From Rhodanobacter sp. C05 (GTDB lineage: Bacteria; Pseudomonadota; Gammaproteobacteria; Xanthomonadales; Rhodanobacteraceae): 64,000 nt of DNA. Under the pieces are notes generated by a model. The model made no database searches and had not been told where the DNA came from. It worked only from the letters and a program-made list of their open reading frames with translations. This document shows, piece by piece, positions 1 to 8,536 of the stretch (position 1 is its first letter; each line of letters begins with the position of its first letter). The DNA lies in the NCBI RefSeq assembly GCF_002001165.1, contig NZ_MUNQ01000012.1, positions 186,001 to 250,000 of the forward strand, written 5' to 3'. The position numbers and the translations under genes are program-made.

Positions 1-1
1 T

Positions 2-466
2 CCCGGCGTCGGCGCCGAGGAGCGCGGCCAGAGCGAGGCGATCGCCCGCAATCTCATGGAAATGGCCGAACTGAAGGTGCCGATCATCTGCACCGTGATC
101 GGCGAAGGCGGCTCCGGTGGCGCGCTGGCGATCGGCGTGGGCGACCGCACCCTGATGCTGCAGTATTCGACCTATTCGGTGATCTCGCCGGAAGGCTGCG
201 CCTCGATCCTGTGGAAGAGCCCGGACAAGGTCAAGGACGCGGCCGAAGCACTCGGCATGACCGCGCCACGTCTCCTTGAGCTCGGCCTGATCGACAAGCT
301 GGTGCGTGAACCGCTCGGTGGCGCCCATCGCAATCCGCGTTCAATGGCGGTACGCCTGAAGGCCGTGCTGCTGAACCAGCTCGATGAGCTGGAGGCGATG
401 CCACTGCCCGACCTGCTCGAACAGCGCTACAAGCGTCTGCGCAGCTACGGCGCCTACCAGGAATAA
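2..466 (+). CDS. accA: Acetyl-CoA carboxylase carboxyltransferase alpha subunit, 3' part
   Basis: AccA pairs with AccD to transfer the carboxyl group from biotin to acetyl-CoA, the first committed step of fatty acid synthesis. The reading frame is open from base 2, so only the C-terminal 154 residues are present; the first Met codon at 56 is internal. The segment [15 protein letters not shown] at the window edge and [15 protein letters not shown] just after it are characteristic of the AccA crotonase-fold domain, and the end (LRSYGAYQE) is ordinary. It lies upstream of a NYN-domain gene and tilS on the same strand; accA-tilS proximity is common in gammaproteobacteria. The identification is secure; the missing N-terminus is caused only by the window boundary. 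Confidence 0.97.
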   Translation, partial: PGVGAEERGQSEAIARNLMEMAELKVPIICTVIGEGGSGGALAIGVGDRTLMLQYSTYSVISPEGCASILWKSPDKVKDAAEALGMTAPRLLELGLIDKLVREPLGGAHRNPRSMAVRLKAVLLNQLDELEAMPLPDLLEQRYKRLRSYGAYQE

Positions 467-546
467 CCGTCTACGCAACCCACGCGGCGACAGCCGCGTG
501 CTTGGCGTTACCATCGGCATCACCTTCCTGCTGGCGGTATCCCGTC

Positions 547-1287
547 ATGGCTCACGACACCACCAAACTCGCCGTCCTGATCGACGCCGACAACGCGCGG
601 CCGGCGATCGTCGAGGGCCTGCTCGCGGAGATCGCCAAGTACGGCACCGCGCACGTCAAGCGCATCTACGGCGACTGGACCAAGCCTGATCTCAATGGCT
701 GGAAGGAAGTGCTGCTGCGCCACTCGATCCAGCCGATCCAGCAGTTCCGCTACACCGTCGGCAAGAACGCCACCGACTCGGCGATGATCATCGATGCGAT
801 GGACCTGCTTTACGCCGAACGCTTCGATGGTTTCTGCATTGTCTCCAGCGACAGCGACTTCACCCGGCTCGCCTCACGCATCCGCGAGTCCGGTCGGATC
901 GTCTACGGCTTCGGCGAGAAGAAGACGCCCGAACCGTTCCGCACCGCCTGCGACAAGTTCATCTACACCGAGGTGCTGGCCGCCTCGACCGCCGCCGAGG
1001 CCGAAGCCGCGCCGAAGCAGCGCTCGGCCAAGGAGCTGCGTGGCGATACCCACCTGATGAACATGCTGCGCAACGCGATCGAAGCGGCATCGGATGACAC
1101 CGGCTGGGCCGGGCTCGGCGCGATCGGCAGCATCATCAACAAGCAGTCGCCGGACTTCGACTCGCGCAACTACGGCTTCGCCAAGCTGAGTGGGCTGATC
1201 AAGGGCGTCGGCCTGTTCGATACCGAGGAACGCCTTATCGGCAACGGCAAGCATATCTACGTGCGGCCTCGCGTCCCAAAGAAATGA
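547..1287 (+). CDS. NYN domain protein with C-terminal OST-HTH/LOTUS domain
   Basis: This 246-residue protein begins with an NYN (PIN-like, LabA/DUF88 type) nuclease-fold domain: LIDADNAR near the N-terminus and CIVSSDSDFTRLASRIRE in the middle carry the conserved acidic residues expected to bind metal. The tail (about residues 155-245, with GWAGLGAIGSIINKQSPDF and YGFAKLSGLI) matches the OST-HTH/LOTUS fold, an RNA-binding winged helix. The family is usually read as an RNA-binding or RNA-cleaving protein, but its bacterial substrates are mostly unknown. I start it at ATG 547; an in-frame TTG at 502 would add 15 atypical residues. It sits between accA and tilS on the same strand. The domain call is firm and the cellular role is unassigned. 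Confidence 0.85.
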   Translation: MAHDTTKLAVLIDADNARPAIVEGLLAEIAKYGTAHVKRIYGDWTKPDLNGWKEVLLRHSIQPIQQFRYTVGKNATDSAMIIDAMDLLYAERFDGFCIVSSDSDFTRLASRIRESGRIVYGFGEKKTPEPFRTACDKFIYTEVLAASTAAEAEAAPKQRSAKELRGDTHLMNMLRNAIEAASDDTGWAGLGAIGSIINKQSPDFDSRNYGFAKLSGLIKGVGLFDTEERLIGNGKHIYVRPRVPKK

Positions 1288-1297
1288 GCGGTTCGAA

Positions 1298-2599
1298 GTG
1301 AGCGACGCGCTGCACCAGCACCTGCTTGCCGCCTTGGCTGAAGCGCCTGTGGTACCGCTGTGCGTCGCCTTCAGCGGTGGCCCGGATTCCACTGCGCTGC
1401 TGCACTCGCTGGCGCAACTTCCCGCCGCGCGTTCGCGCGGTCTGCGCGCGTTGCATGTCGATCATGGCCTGCACGCCGACAGCAACGCATGGGCCGAGCA
1501 TTGCCAATGTTTCTGCGTCTCGCTGGCGCTGCCGTGCGACGTTCTTCGCGTGCAGGTCGACACCAGCAAGGGCGATGGCCTGGAAGCGGCCGCACGCCGC
1601 GCGCGTTACGACGCACTCGCCACGCACCTGCACGAAGGTGAATGGCTGTTGCTCGGCCACCACCGCGACGACCAGGTCGAGACGGTCCTGCTCAAGCTGC
1701 TGCGCGGCGCCGGCCCCGATGCCTTGGGCGGCATGCGTGCCTTGCGCCCGTTCGGTCGCGGCCAGTTATGGCGGCCACTGCTGCATCTGTCGCGACAGCA
1801 GCTGCGTGATTACGTTGAGGTGCATGCGCTGGACTGCATCGACGATCCTTCCAACGCCGATACCAAGCTCGCGCGCAACCACCTGCGCCACGCGATCCTG
1901 CCGCAACTGACGCGGCACTGGCCGCAGGCAACCGATTCGATCCTGCATAGCGCCGCCCTCTGCCGTGCTGCTGCCGACACCTTGCGGACGCAATGGCTGA
2001 CGGCGTTCGACGTGCTGCACGATCCCGCCATCGGCAGTCTGGATGCCGCCGGCTGGCTGGCGCTGGATTCCGCGTTGCGTGAACCGCTGCTCGACCACTG
2101 GCTGCATGCACGCAACCTGCCGGCACCCACCACCGCACAGCGTCGGCAGATCGAGCGCCAGTGCAGCGCACGCGCCGGGCAGCTGCCGTGTATCCGCTGG
2201 GCGGGCGCCGAGCTGCACATCTGGAAGCAGCGGCTGTGGGCCTTGCCGCCGGCACAAGCTGCTGATTCCGACTGGCAGGCCAGCTGGCACGGTGAGCCAT
2301 TGCCCCTGCCTGACGGCGGCCAGCTGTCGCTTACCGAGACTGGTGCCCGTCTGGCCGAGCCGCTGACCGTGCGCCTGCGCCGAGGTGGCGAGCGGATCAA
2401 GCCAGCCGGCGATGCGCACACCCGCGAGCTGCGCCACCTGTTCCAGCAGAGCCAGTTGCCGCCCTGGCAGCGCAACGTCTGCCCATTGCTGTATGCCGGC
2501 GACGAACTCGTTACGGTGGCCGACCGCTGGATCACCAGCCGTGGCATGGCGATTTTCCAGAAGGCCGAGGCCTCCCCACACTGGCTGCCGGCACGTTGA
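1298..2599 (+). CDS. tilS: tRNA(Ile)-lysidine synthetase
   Basis: TilS uses ATP to attach lysine to C34 of the CAU-anticodon tRNA-Ile, converting it to an AUA reader; it is normally essential. The 433-residue product has the PP-loop SGGPDS at residues 26-31, the N-type ATPase core (HVDHGLHADS, GHHRDDQVETVLLKLLRG) and the C-terminal TilS substrate-binding domains, ending with WITSRGMAIFQ. Length is normal for gammaproteobacteria. It starts at GTG 1298, ten bases after the upstream stop, so cotranscription with the NYN gene is likely. Confidence 0.96.
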   Translation: MSDALHQHLLAALAEAPVVPLCVAFSGGPDSTALLHSLAQLPAARSRGLRALHVDHGLHADSNAWAEHCQCFCVSLALPCDVLRVQVDTSKGDGLEAAARRARYDALATHLHEGEWLLLGHHRDDQVETVLLKLLRGAGPDALGGMRALRPFGRGQLWRPLLHLSRQQLRDYVEVHALDCIDDPSNADTKLARNHLRHAILPQLTRHWPQATDSILHSAALCRAAADTLRTQWLTAFDVLHDPAIGSLDAAGWLALDSALREPLLDHWLHARNLPAPTTAQRRQIERQCSARAGQLPCIRWAGAELHIWKQRLWALPPAQAADSDWQASWHGEPLPLPDGGQLSLTETGARLAEPLTVRLRRGGERIKPAGDAHTRELRHLFQQSQLPPWQRNVCPLLYAGDELVTVADRWITSRGMAIFQKAEASPHWLPAR

Positions 2600-2676
2600 T
2601 CCAGGTCACGCCGACAGCCCTCCTGCGACCTTGCGCCGATTGATTCCGGGCGGCCGCTGCGTTAGCGTTGCGGGCC

Positions 2677-2934
2677 ATGGCCAAGACCGCTCCCGCATCC
2701 AGCAAGACCCCGCCCGCTGTCGACTTCGAACACTCCCTCGACGAGCTGGAGCAACTGGTTGCACGGATGGAAGGCGGCGAGATGAGCCTGGACGAATCAC
2801 TGACCTCGTTCGAGCGTGGCATCGGCCTGTATCGTCATTGCCAGCAGTCGCTGCAACAGGCCGAATTGCGCGTCCGCCTGCTGCTTGACCCCGATGCTCC
2901 CGAAAACGCCGAACCGTTTGAACCCGAACTCTGA
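2677..2934 (+). CDS. xseB: Exodeoxyribonuclease VII small subunit
   Basis: XseB is the small subunit that assembles in several copies on XseA to form the ssDNA-degrading exonuclease VII. The 85-residue sequence contains the family core [20 protein letters not shown] followed by [12 protein letters not shown], and has the expected helical hairpin composition. I chose ATG 2677 (MAKTAPASS) over an in-frame TTG nine bases upstream. Its 3' end overlaps the ispA start by 41 bases, the familiar xseB-ispA arrangement; xseA is not in the window and dxs does not follow ispA here. Confidence 0.95.
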   Translation: MAKTAPASSKTPPAVDFEHSLDELEQLVARMEGGEMSLDESLTSFERGIGLYRHCQQSLQQAELRVRLLLDPDAPENAEPFEPEL

Positions 2935-3817
2935 GCTTGGCCCCGCCCTGCAGGCGCTGATCGTCCGTGCCGAACAGGCGCTCGATCGTTGCCTGCCACC
3001 GGCCGAACAATCTCCCGCTGAACTGCACCATGCCATGCGCTATGCCGTGCTTGGCGGCGGCAAGCGACTGCGCCCGCTGCTGGTGTACGCCGCAGCGCAT
3101 GCGCTGGGCGAAGATGGCGTGTCGCTGGATGCGGCTGCCTGCGCGGTGGAGCTGATCCACGCCTACTCGCTGGTGCATGACGACCTGCCGGCGATGGACG
3201 ATGACGCGCTGCGCCGGGGCCGGCCGACCTGCCACATCGTGTACGGCGAAGCGATGGCGATCCTCGCCGGCGATGCGCTGCAGGCGCTGGCATTCGAGAT
3301 CCTGGCAAACGACACGACGGGCCATGTCGATGCGGCTACCGCCATCGGCATGCTGCACGCGCTTGGCCGCGCCTGCGGCGCCGAAGGCATGGCCGGAGGC
3401 CAGGCGCTGGACCTGGCAGCGGTCGGTCGCAAACTGACGCTGGCCGAGCTGGAACACATGCACGCCTGCAAGACTGGCGCGCTGATCCGCGCCTCGGTGC
3501 AACTGGGTGCGCTGGCAGCCGGTACCGATACGGCCACGCTACAGGCGCTGGATCGCTACGCCGATGCGATCGGCCTGGCGTTTCAGGTCCGCGACGACAT
3601 CCTCGACGTGGAAGGCGAATCCGCCGTGATCGGCAAGACCGCCGGCAAGGACGCTGCCGCCGACAAGCCCACCTTTCCCTCGATCATCGGCCTCGACGCC
3701 TCGCGCGCGCGGCTGGCCGAACTCACCGCCACCGCGCTTGCCGCGATCAAGCCACTGGGCGAGCGCGGCGTACTGTTGCAGGAACTGGCGCATTACGCAG
3801 CGCATCGCGCGTACTGA
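2894..3817 (+). CDS. ispA: Farnesyl diphosphate synthase (short-chain polyprenyl synthase)
   Basis: IspA condenses dimethylallyl diphosphate with two isopentenyl diphosphates to give farnesyl diphosphate, the precursor of undecaprenyl phosphate and quinone side chains. The 307-residue protein has GGGKRLRP, the first aspartate-rich motif DDLPAMDDD (residues 96-104) and the second DDILD, with the FQ-x-RDD signature before it. I start it at ATG 2894, inside the end of xseB; longer in-frame versions add unrelated residues. With ispE at the far end of the window this is one of two isoprenoid genes present. Confidence 0.95.
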   Translation: MLPKTPNRLNPNSELGPALQALIVRAEQALDRCLPPAEQSPAELHHAMRYAVLGGGKRLRPLLVYAAAHALGEDGVSLDAAACAVELIHAYSLVHDDLPAMDDDALRRGRPTCHIVYGEAMAILAGDALQALAFEILANDTTGHVDAATAIGMLHALGRACGAEGMAGGQALDLAAVGRKLTLAELEHMHACKTGALIRASVQLGALAAGTDTATLQALDRYADAIGLAFQVRDDILDVEGESAVIGKTAGKDAAADKPTFPSIIGLDASRARLAELTATALAAIKPLGERGVLLQELAHYAAHRAY

Positions 3818-3835
3818 CCATGCATGCAGTGCAAG

Positions 3836-3865
3836 CACGAAAGCCGCCGGATGGCGGCTTTCGTG
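3836..3865. terminator. Bidirectional hairpin terminator between ispA and DUF4870 gene
   Basis: A perfect 13-bp stem (arm CACGAAAGCCGCC, loop GGAT) lies between the two convergent genes. Its placement 19 bases after the ispA stop and 17 bases from the stop of the opposing gene suits a shared terminator. There is no long T-tract on either side, so efficiency is uncertain. Confidence 0.7.
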
Positions 3866-3882
3866 TCACCACAAGCTCGCGA

Positions 3883-4320
3883 TTACTTGATCAGGCGCAG
3901 CGTGAACGGATAGCGGTAACGCACGCCCTCGTTGGCCTTGATCGTCGCAATGATGGTCAGCACCAGCCATGCAAGGCCGATGATCACCCACAACGGAATC
4001 GCGATGATCAGGCCGATCCCGAGCGTCATGATCGACAACAACAACAGGATCAGGAACGCGATCGCCACCGTGATGTTGAAGTTCAGTGCTTCCTTGCCCT
4101 GGTCATTGACGAACGGCATGGTGTCCTTCTTCACCAGCCAGATGATCAGCGGGCCGATGAAGCAGCCCCAGCCATGACCGAAAGGTGCGGTGAGAATGGC
4201 ACCAAGCAGCGAGGACAGGTGCGCGAACATCGCCCACTGACGTTCTTCGGCTGAGGGCACGCCAGCCAGCGAAGGATCGCCCGGCGCGGGCGGAATGACA
4301 GACTCGGGCGGAACGCTCAT
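3883..4320 (-). CDS. DUF4870 domain (Tic20-like) membrane protein
   Basis: This 145-residue protein has a soluble Pro-rich N-terminus, then EERQWAMFAHLSSLLGAIL and three or four hydrophobic segments, including FNITVAIAFLILLLLSIMTL. That layout matches DUF4870, a small inner-membrane family distantly related to Tic20; no function is established. The start at 4320 is preceded by a good GAGGAG ribosome-binding site; a longer in-frame version to 4380 lacks one. It runs convergently toward ispA and follows pmbA on the same strand with a 114-base gap. Confidence 0.8.
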   Translation of the reverse strand: MSVPPESVIPPAPGDPSLAGVPSAEERQWAMFAHLSSLLGAILTAPFGHGWGCFIGPLIIWLVKKDTMPFVNDQGKEALNFNITVAIAFLILLLLSIMTLGIGLIIAIPLWVIIGLAWLVLTIIATIKANEGVRYRYPFTLRLIK

Positions 4321-4434
4321 GCGTATCTCCTCAACGTCGACACATCGCCGGCCCAGCGCCGGTGGCACGGATGCTAGCAAGGCTTGCGCGGTTTTCCGAG
4401 TGAACTTGCGGCAGGGGTGGAACCTTGCGGCAGG

Positions 4435-5802
4435 CTACTCGCCGGCCACCGTCATCCGCTCCAGCAGAATCGAACCGGTGAGCAGATGCGAACGCGGATC
4501 GACGTCCGCACCCACCGCCACGATGCCGGCGAACATGTTGCGCAGGTTGGCGGCAATGGTGATCTCCTCGACCGGATAGGCAATGACGCCGTTCTCGACC
4601 CAGAAACCAGCCGCACCGCGCGAATAATCGCCGGTGATGGTGGACACGCCCTGACCCATCACCTCGGTCACCAGCAGGCCGGTACCCATGCGGCGCAGCA
4701 TGCCGGCAAAGTCGTCCTGAGCATGATCGGCGCTGCCCGCTTCGACGATCAGGTTGTGGATGCCGCCGGCATTGCCGGTCGATTCCAGCCCCAACTTGCG
4801 CGCCGAGTAGCTGCCCAGCACATAGCGCGCCAGCACGCCGCCGTCGATCAAGGTGCTGTCGCGGGTAGCCACGCCTTCGGCGTCGAAGTTGCCGGAGCCC
4901 TGGCCGCGCTGCAGATGCGGCCGCTCATGGATGTTCAGCCACGCCGGCATCACCGGCTTGCCGATGTGGTCCAGCAGAAAGCTGGCCTGGCGATACAGCG
5001 CACCGCCACTGACCGCGCCCAGCAGATGGCCGATCAGTCCACGCGCCAGCTCCGGCACAAACAGCACCGGGCACTGCCGCGTCGACAGACTGCGCGCGCC
5101 CATGCGCGCCAGCGTGCGTTCGGCGGCCCTGTCGCCCAGCGCCTTCGCACTCATGAAATCACCGGCCGCGCGCACGCTGTCATACCAGTAGTCGCGCTGC
5201 ATGCCGTCCTCGTCACCGGCGATCAGCGCCAGTGACAGCGAATGCCGCGTGCCGCGCTCGCGCCCGACGAAACCGTGCGAATTCGCGTAGACCGACACAC
5301 CCTGCCCGGCCTGCACGCTGGCACCGTCGGAATTGCTGATGCCGGCATGTGCACGGCCGACATCCTCGATCTCGATGCCCAGCTCGATCGCACGCGTAGT
5401 GTCGATATCCCACGGATGCCACAGGTCGAGATCGGGAAACGATGTGGCCATGCGCGAAGCATCGGCCAGACCCGCCGCCGGATCAGCCTCGGTATAGCGT
5501 GCAATCGCGCAGGCCTGGTCCAGCGTGGCCTGGATCGAATCCGGATGCAGGTCGGCGGTGCTGGCCGAGCCCTTGCGCTGACCGAAGTACACGGTGAGGC
5601 CGAAGCCACGGTCACGCGTGTGCTCGACCGTCTCCACCTCGCCCATCCGCACGTTGACGCTCAGCCCGGTGTCGATGCTGGCGGCCACCTCGGCGTGGCT
5701 GGCACCGGCGGCGCGGGCGCGGCGGATCACGTCCTCGGCGAGCTCGGCCAGTCGGTCGAGTTCCTGAAGGCTGCGATCCTGGCTGATGACAACTTCGCTC
5801 AC
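4435..5802 (-). CDS. pmbA: Metalloprotease-associated protein PmbA/TldE
   Basis: PmbA (TldE) forms a heterodimeric protease with TldD; in E. coli the pair matures microcin B17 and degrades the antitoxin CcdA. The 455-residue protein shows the family N-terminus (AEDVIRRARAAGASHAEV), GFGLTVYFGQRKGSAST, and the C-terminal GDYSRGAAGFWVENG and EEITIAANLRNMF. Like other TldE subunits it lacks the HExxxH metal motif, which is in TldD at 8537-9976. Translation starts at GTG 5802 with GGAAAG upstream. It is divergent from the DUF1653-yjgA pair, as pmbA and yjgA are in E. coli. Confidence 0.95.
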   Translation of the reverse strand: MSEVVISQDRSLQELDRLAELAEDVIRRARAAGASHAEVAASIDTGLSVNVRMGEVETVEHTRDRGFGLTVYFGQRKGSASTADLHPDSIQATLDQACAIARYTEADPAAGLADASRMATSFPDLDLWHPWDIDTTRAIELGIEIEDVGRAHAGISNSDGASVQAGQGVSVYANSHGFVGRERGTRHSLSLALIAGDEDGMQRDYWYDSVRAAGDFMSAKALGDRAAERTLARMGARSLSTRQCPVLFVPELARGLIGHLLGAVSGGALYRQASFLLDHIGKPVMPAWLNIHERPHLQRGQGSGNFDAEGVATRDSTLIDGGVLARYVLGSYSARKLGLESTGNAGGIHNLIVEAGSADHAQDDFAGMLRRMGTGLLVTEVMGQGVSTITGDYSRGAAGFWVENGVIAYPVEEITIAANLRNMFAGIVAVGADVDPRSHLLTGSILLERMTVAGE

Positions 5803-5907
5803 GTTGGGCTTTCCTGGGGGTTAGACGGGTAGAATAAGCGGTTCGCGACCGCTGGACCTCCGAAATGGGGCCGCGGCGACGAAATGCAAAGAGCTGCGGA
5901 GAACGCC

Positions 5908-6150
5908 ATGCAACTGACCGCCGGCATCTATCGCCACTACAAGGGCCAGCGCTACCGTGTGCTGGGCACCGCCCATCACAGCGAAACCCTGGAGCCACTG
6001 GTGGTCTACCAGGCGCTCTATGGCGATCACGGCTTGTGGGTACGCCCTGCAGCGATGTTCAGCGAAACCATCGAACTGGATGGCGAGCCGATCGCCCGTT
6101 TCGCGCTGGAGCAGGCCGAGCCCGTCAGCGATGCCGACACCCATGTCTGA
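5908..6150 (+). CDS. DUF1653 domain protein
   Basis: An 80-residue soluble protein starting MQLTAGIYRHYKGQRYRVLG and containing HSETLEPLVVYQALYGDHG and WVRPAAMF, the hallmark pattern of the compact beta-rich DUF1653 family. The family is widespread and has no established biochemical role. ATG 5908 has GGAGAA about six bases upstream; an ATG at 5884 in the same frame is less likely. It is followed 29 bases later by yjgA on the same strand and diverges from pmbA. Confidence 0.85.
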   Translation: MQLTAGIYRHYKGQRYRVLGTAHHSETLEPLVVYQALYGDHGLWVRPAAMFSETIELDGEPIARFALEQAEPVSDADTHV

Positions 6151-6179
6151 TCCACGCACCACCTTCTGGAATTGAAACC

Positions 6180-6734
6180 GTGAGCCCGAGCCGCAGCCGC
6201 AATCAATACGAACTCGAAGAAGAGGAATACGGCCCCAGCCGTACCCAGCAGCGCCGCGAGGCACTCGCCGTGCTGGTATTGGCGCAGCAGCTGGTCGATC
6301 TGCAGCCAAGCCGACTGGCCAAGCTCGCGCTGCCGGACGACGTGCGACACGAGATCGACGTCACCCGCCGCACCTCTTCGCACGGCGCGAAGAAGCGCCA
6401 ACTCGCCTTCCTCGCCAAGGTCATGCGTCGCTACGGTGACGATGACTTCGCCGCCGTGCGCGCCGAACTCGGCGAGAACCGCGAGAAGCAGCGCCAGGAA
6501 AACGCCGCGATGCATCGCCTCGAAGCGATGCGCGATCGCTTGATCGCCGAGGACGAGGGCGCGTTGTCGGAATTGATCGCGGAGCATCCGCAGGTCGATC
6601 GGCAGCATCTGCGGTCGCTGGTGCGGCAGGCGCGCATCGAGAAGGAAGTCCCGAACAAGCCGCCAAGGGCGTACCGGGAGATTTTTCAGTTGTTGAAGGA
6701 TCTGAATCAGAAAGACGATTCGATCGAGCCGTAG
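6180..6734 (+). CDS. yjgA: Ribosome-associated protein YjgA/DarP (DUF615)
   Basis: YjgA (DarP) binds late 50S precursors and helps final assembly around the peptidyl transferase centre in E. coli. The 184-residue product is highly charged and helical and has the DUF615 pattern: an acidic Tyr-containing N-terminus (YELEEEEYGPSR), SRLAKLALP, KKRQLAFLAKVMR and a C-terminal RAYREIFQLLKDL. The start is GTG 6180; no better in-frame codon exists after the preceding gene's stop. Length matches the usual 180-185 residues. It is the distal gene of the DUF1653-yjgA pair. Confidence 0.93.
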   Translation: MSPSRSRNQYELEEEEYGPSRTQQRREALAVLVLAQQLVDLQPSRLAKLALPDDVRHEIDVTRRTSSHGAKKRQLAFLAKVMRRYGDDDFAAVRAELGENREKQRQENAAMHRLEAMRDRLIAEDEGALSELIAEHPQVDRQHLRSLVRQARIEKEVPNKPPRAYREIFQLLKDLNQKDDSIEP

Positions 6735-7021
6735 TTTAAGCGTCGACTATCGACCCGCGTCGAACATCTCGGCGTCTTCCCGGCGTGCATTGGTCGGACG
6801 TCCGCGAACCTGTCCGCGGACGCTGTGGCGTATCCGCAACCAGTCATCAAACTCTTGAATTGACTGGCTTCAGCCACGAATCTCCCGTTGGCACATGGCT
6901 TGCTCTATCTGGCTACAGCGGCGTCGTATTCGCTTGCGTGCACGAACTGCTGCCACTCCCACGTTCGCCATGTTCGCTGAGCACTGTGGGCTACCAGATA
7001 TCCGTACCAGGAGGGTTAACT
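6735..7021. other. 287-base gap between yjgA and the hydrolase gene
   Basis: I see no gene here. A 7-bp stem (GTCCGCG at 6800-6806, CGCGGAC at 6815-6821) is present without a T-tract. The last bases hold a strong ribosome-binding site, AGGAGGG at 7009-7015, six bases before the hydrolase ATG. Base composition is less GC-rich than in neighbouring genes, consistent with a promoter region, but I could not fix a promoter. Confidence 0.4.
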
Positions 7022-8206
7022 ATGTTCCGCACGCATCTTCTTTTCATACTGGCCGTGGTCATCGGAATGGCCTCGACCCATGCATCTTCTGCCACAGCAT
7101 CCGCTGCTGCATCCAGCGCGGCGGCCACACCGGTCCGGGACAAATCGCCCCTGATGTCGCGTGACGAGGTCACCCGAATCCTCGAGAGCAATCGCAAGAT
7201 CGTGTCACCGAATGGTATCGATGAGACGGTCAAGGTGCGTATCAATGGCATCGACCAATGGCTGTCGATTCGCGGCAAGGACCGGCGCAATCCGATCCTG
7301 CTATTCCTGCATGGCGGCCCGGCCTCACCGGCCATGCCGGAGGCCTATACATTCCAGACGCCCTGGGAGGATTACTTCACTGTGGTGCAGTGGGATCAGC
7401 GCGGCGCGGGCAAAACCTATGCGGCCAATTCGGAACAGGCAATGGCGCCAGGCATGACCGTCGATGGCATGACGGACGATGCTGCACAGGTCGTCCAATA
7501 CCTGCGTCAGCACTACGGCAAACAGAAAATCTTCCTGCTGGGTCATTCCTGGGGCACCGTGCTTGGCGTCCATCTGGCCCAGCTGCATCCGGATTGGTTC
7601 TACGCTTATATCTCGGTGGGCCAGGTCGTGAATGGACGTCGCAACGAAGAGGTCGGTTACGCCTTCGCCCTGCGTGAAGCATTGGCACATGACAATGCAC
7701 AGGCGGTGCGCGAGCTGAAAGCCATGGCCCCCTACCCGGGCCCGAAGCTGACCCTCGACAACATTGGTGTGCGCAGCAAATGGGAAATGTATTACGGCGG
7801 CCTCGCCTATGGTCGTCAGGACTACCAGTTCGAAGACGATGCAGAATCGTTGTCGCCCGATTACGGCAAGGCGGACCTCGCTGCGATCGGCAACGGTAGC
7901 CTGTATTCACTGAATCACTTGCTGCAGCCGCTGCTAGCTGTCGACTTCGATCACACCACACAGTTCGATTGCCCGGTGATCGTGTTCGTGGGACGGCACG
8001 ACTACACCACGGCACACGAGCTGACGGAAAAGTGGTTCGGGGATATCCATGCACCGTCGAAGCGACTGGTGACGTTTGCCGACTCGGCCCACATGATCAT
8101 GCAGGAGCAGCCGGGGCGATTCCTGATGCATCTGGTGACCGACGCGTTGCCGCTGGCTCAGAAAGCAGGGGACGCGGCGCCAGCAGAAGTTACGCGCGAT
8201 CAGTAA
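7022..8206 (+). CDS. Exported alpha/beta hydrolase, proline iminopeptidase-like (S33)
   Basis: The 394-residue protein begins with a hydrophobic leader (MFRTHLLFILAVVIGMASTH) and an Ala/Ser-rich stretch that suggest export to the periplasm. The mature part is an alpha/beta hydrolase: oxyanion-hole motif HGGPASP, then WDQRGAGKT, the nucleophile elbow GHSWG (Ser176) and later VGRHDY and SAHMIMQE for the acid and histidine. HGG-P plus WDQRG is typical of proline iminopeptidase-type S33 enzymes; the actual substrate cannot be read. The start is fixed by the AGGAGGG site. It is a lone gene flanked by non-coding DNA, unlike its housekeeping neighbours. Confidence 0.85.
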   Translation: MFRTHLLFILAVVIGMASTHASSATASAAASSAAATPVRDKSPLMSRDEVTRILESNRKIVSPNGIDETVKVRINGIDQWLSIRGKDRRNPILLFLHGGPASPAMPEAYTFQTPWEDYFTVVQWDQRGAGKTYAANSEQAMAPGMTVDGMTDDAAQVVQYLRQHYGKQKIFLLGHSWGTVLGVHLAQLHPDWFYAYISVGQVVNGRRNEEVGYAFALREALAHDNAQAVRELKAMAPYPGPKLTLDNIGVRSKWEMYYGGLAYGRQDYQFEDDAESLSPDYGKADLAAIGNGSLYSLNHLLQPLLAVDFDHTTQFDCPVIVFVGRHDYTTAHELTEKWFGDIHAPSKRLVTFADSAHMIMQEQPGRFLMHLVTDALPLAQKAGDAAPAEVTRDQ

Positions 8207-8536
8207 TGCAGAGCTATGGGACGTCCACGGACATCCCGATGCCTGAATCCATCTTGTGCGTGTTAGCTATCAGCCGAAAGCGAATGTTACGGCTGAGGGC
8301 TGGGACGTCCGCTTTACGTCGACGCGTCTGTACGAGCACATCCTATGCGCGATGCTTTTGCCGCATTCGGAGCAAGAGCCTTCTTCCTCCTGCGGCAGCC
8401 GAAAGCCCTTTGCCTTGATGCATAAGTGCAGAAAGGCAAAAGCGATTCGGGCCTTCGCCGGAATGACGATTGGTGGGGGTCTGACGCAGCCTTCGCCGGA
8501 ATGACGAGGGCGTGAGTTTGGTGAAAGTACCCAGAC
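8207..8536. other. 330-base gap with degenerate REP-like sequence
   Basis: The gap separates the convergent hydrolase and tldD genes. I see no credible gene: an 82-codon open frame here ends in the translation of REP-like DNA. It contains two copies of a CGTCATTCCGGCGAAGGC-type sequence (separate entry) and a loose inverted repeat, TTTGCCTT near 8409 with AAGGCAAA near 8433, that could help terminate transcription. Confidence 0.5.
8451..8507 (-). repeat. Pair of REP-like 19-bp direct repeats
   Basis: The 19-base sequence GCCTTCGCCGGAATGACGA occurs at 8451-8469 and again at 8489-8507. Read on the minus strand it resembles the common bacterial REP-like element that begins CGTCATTCC and folds over GCGAAGGC. 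Here the fold is degenerate, so it is probably an old element. Confidence 0.6.

Noticed and set aside
502-546. Upstream TTG start for the NYN gene
   Set aside because: The 15 added residues are not family-like and ATG 547 is the natural start of the conserved region.
8256-8504. 82-codon frame in the gap before tldD
   Set aside because: Its end (AIRAFAGMTIGGG) is the familiar translation of REP-like repeat DNA, and it has no ribosome-binding site.
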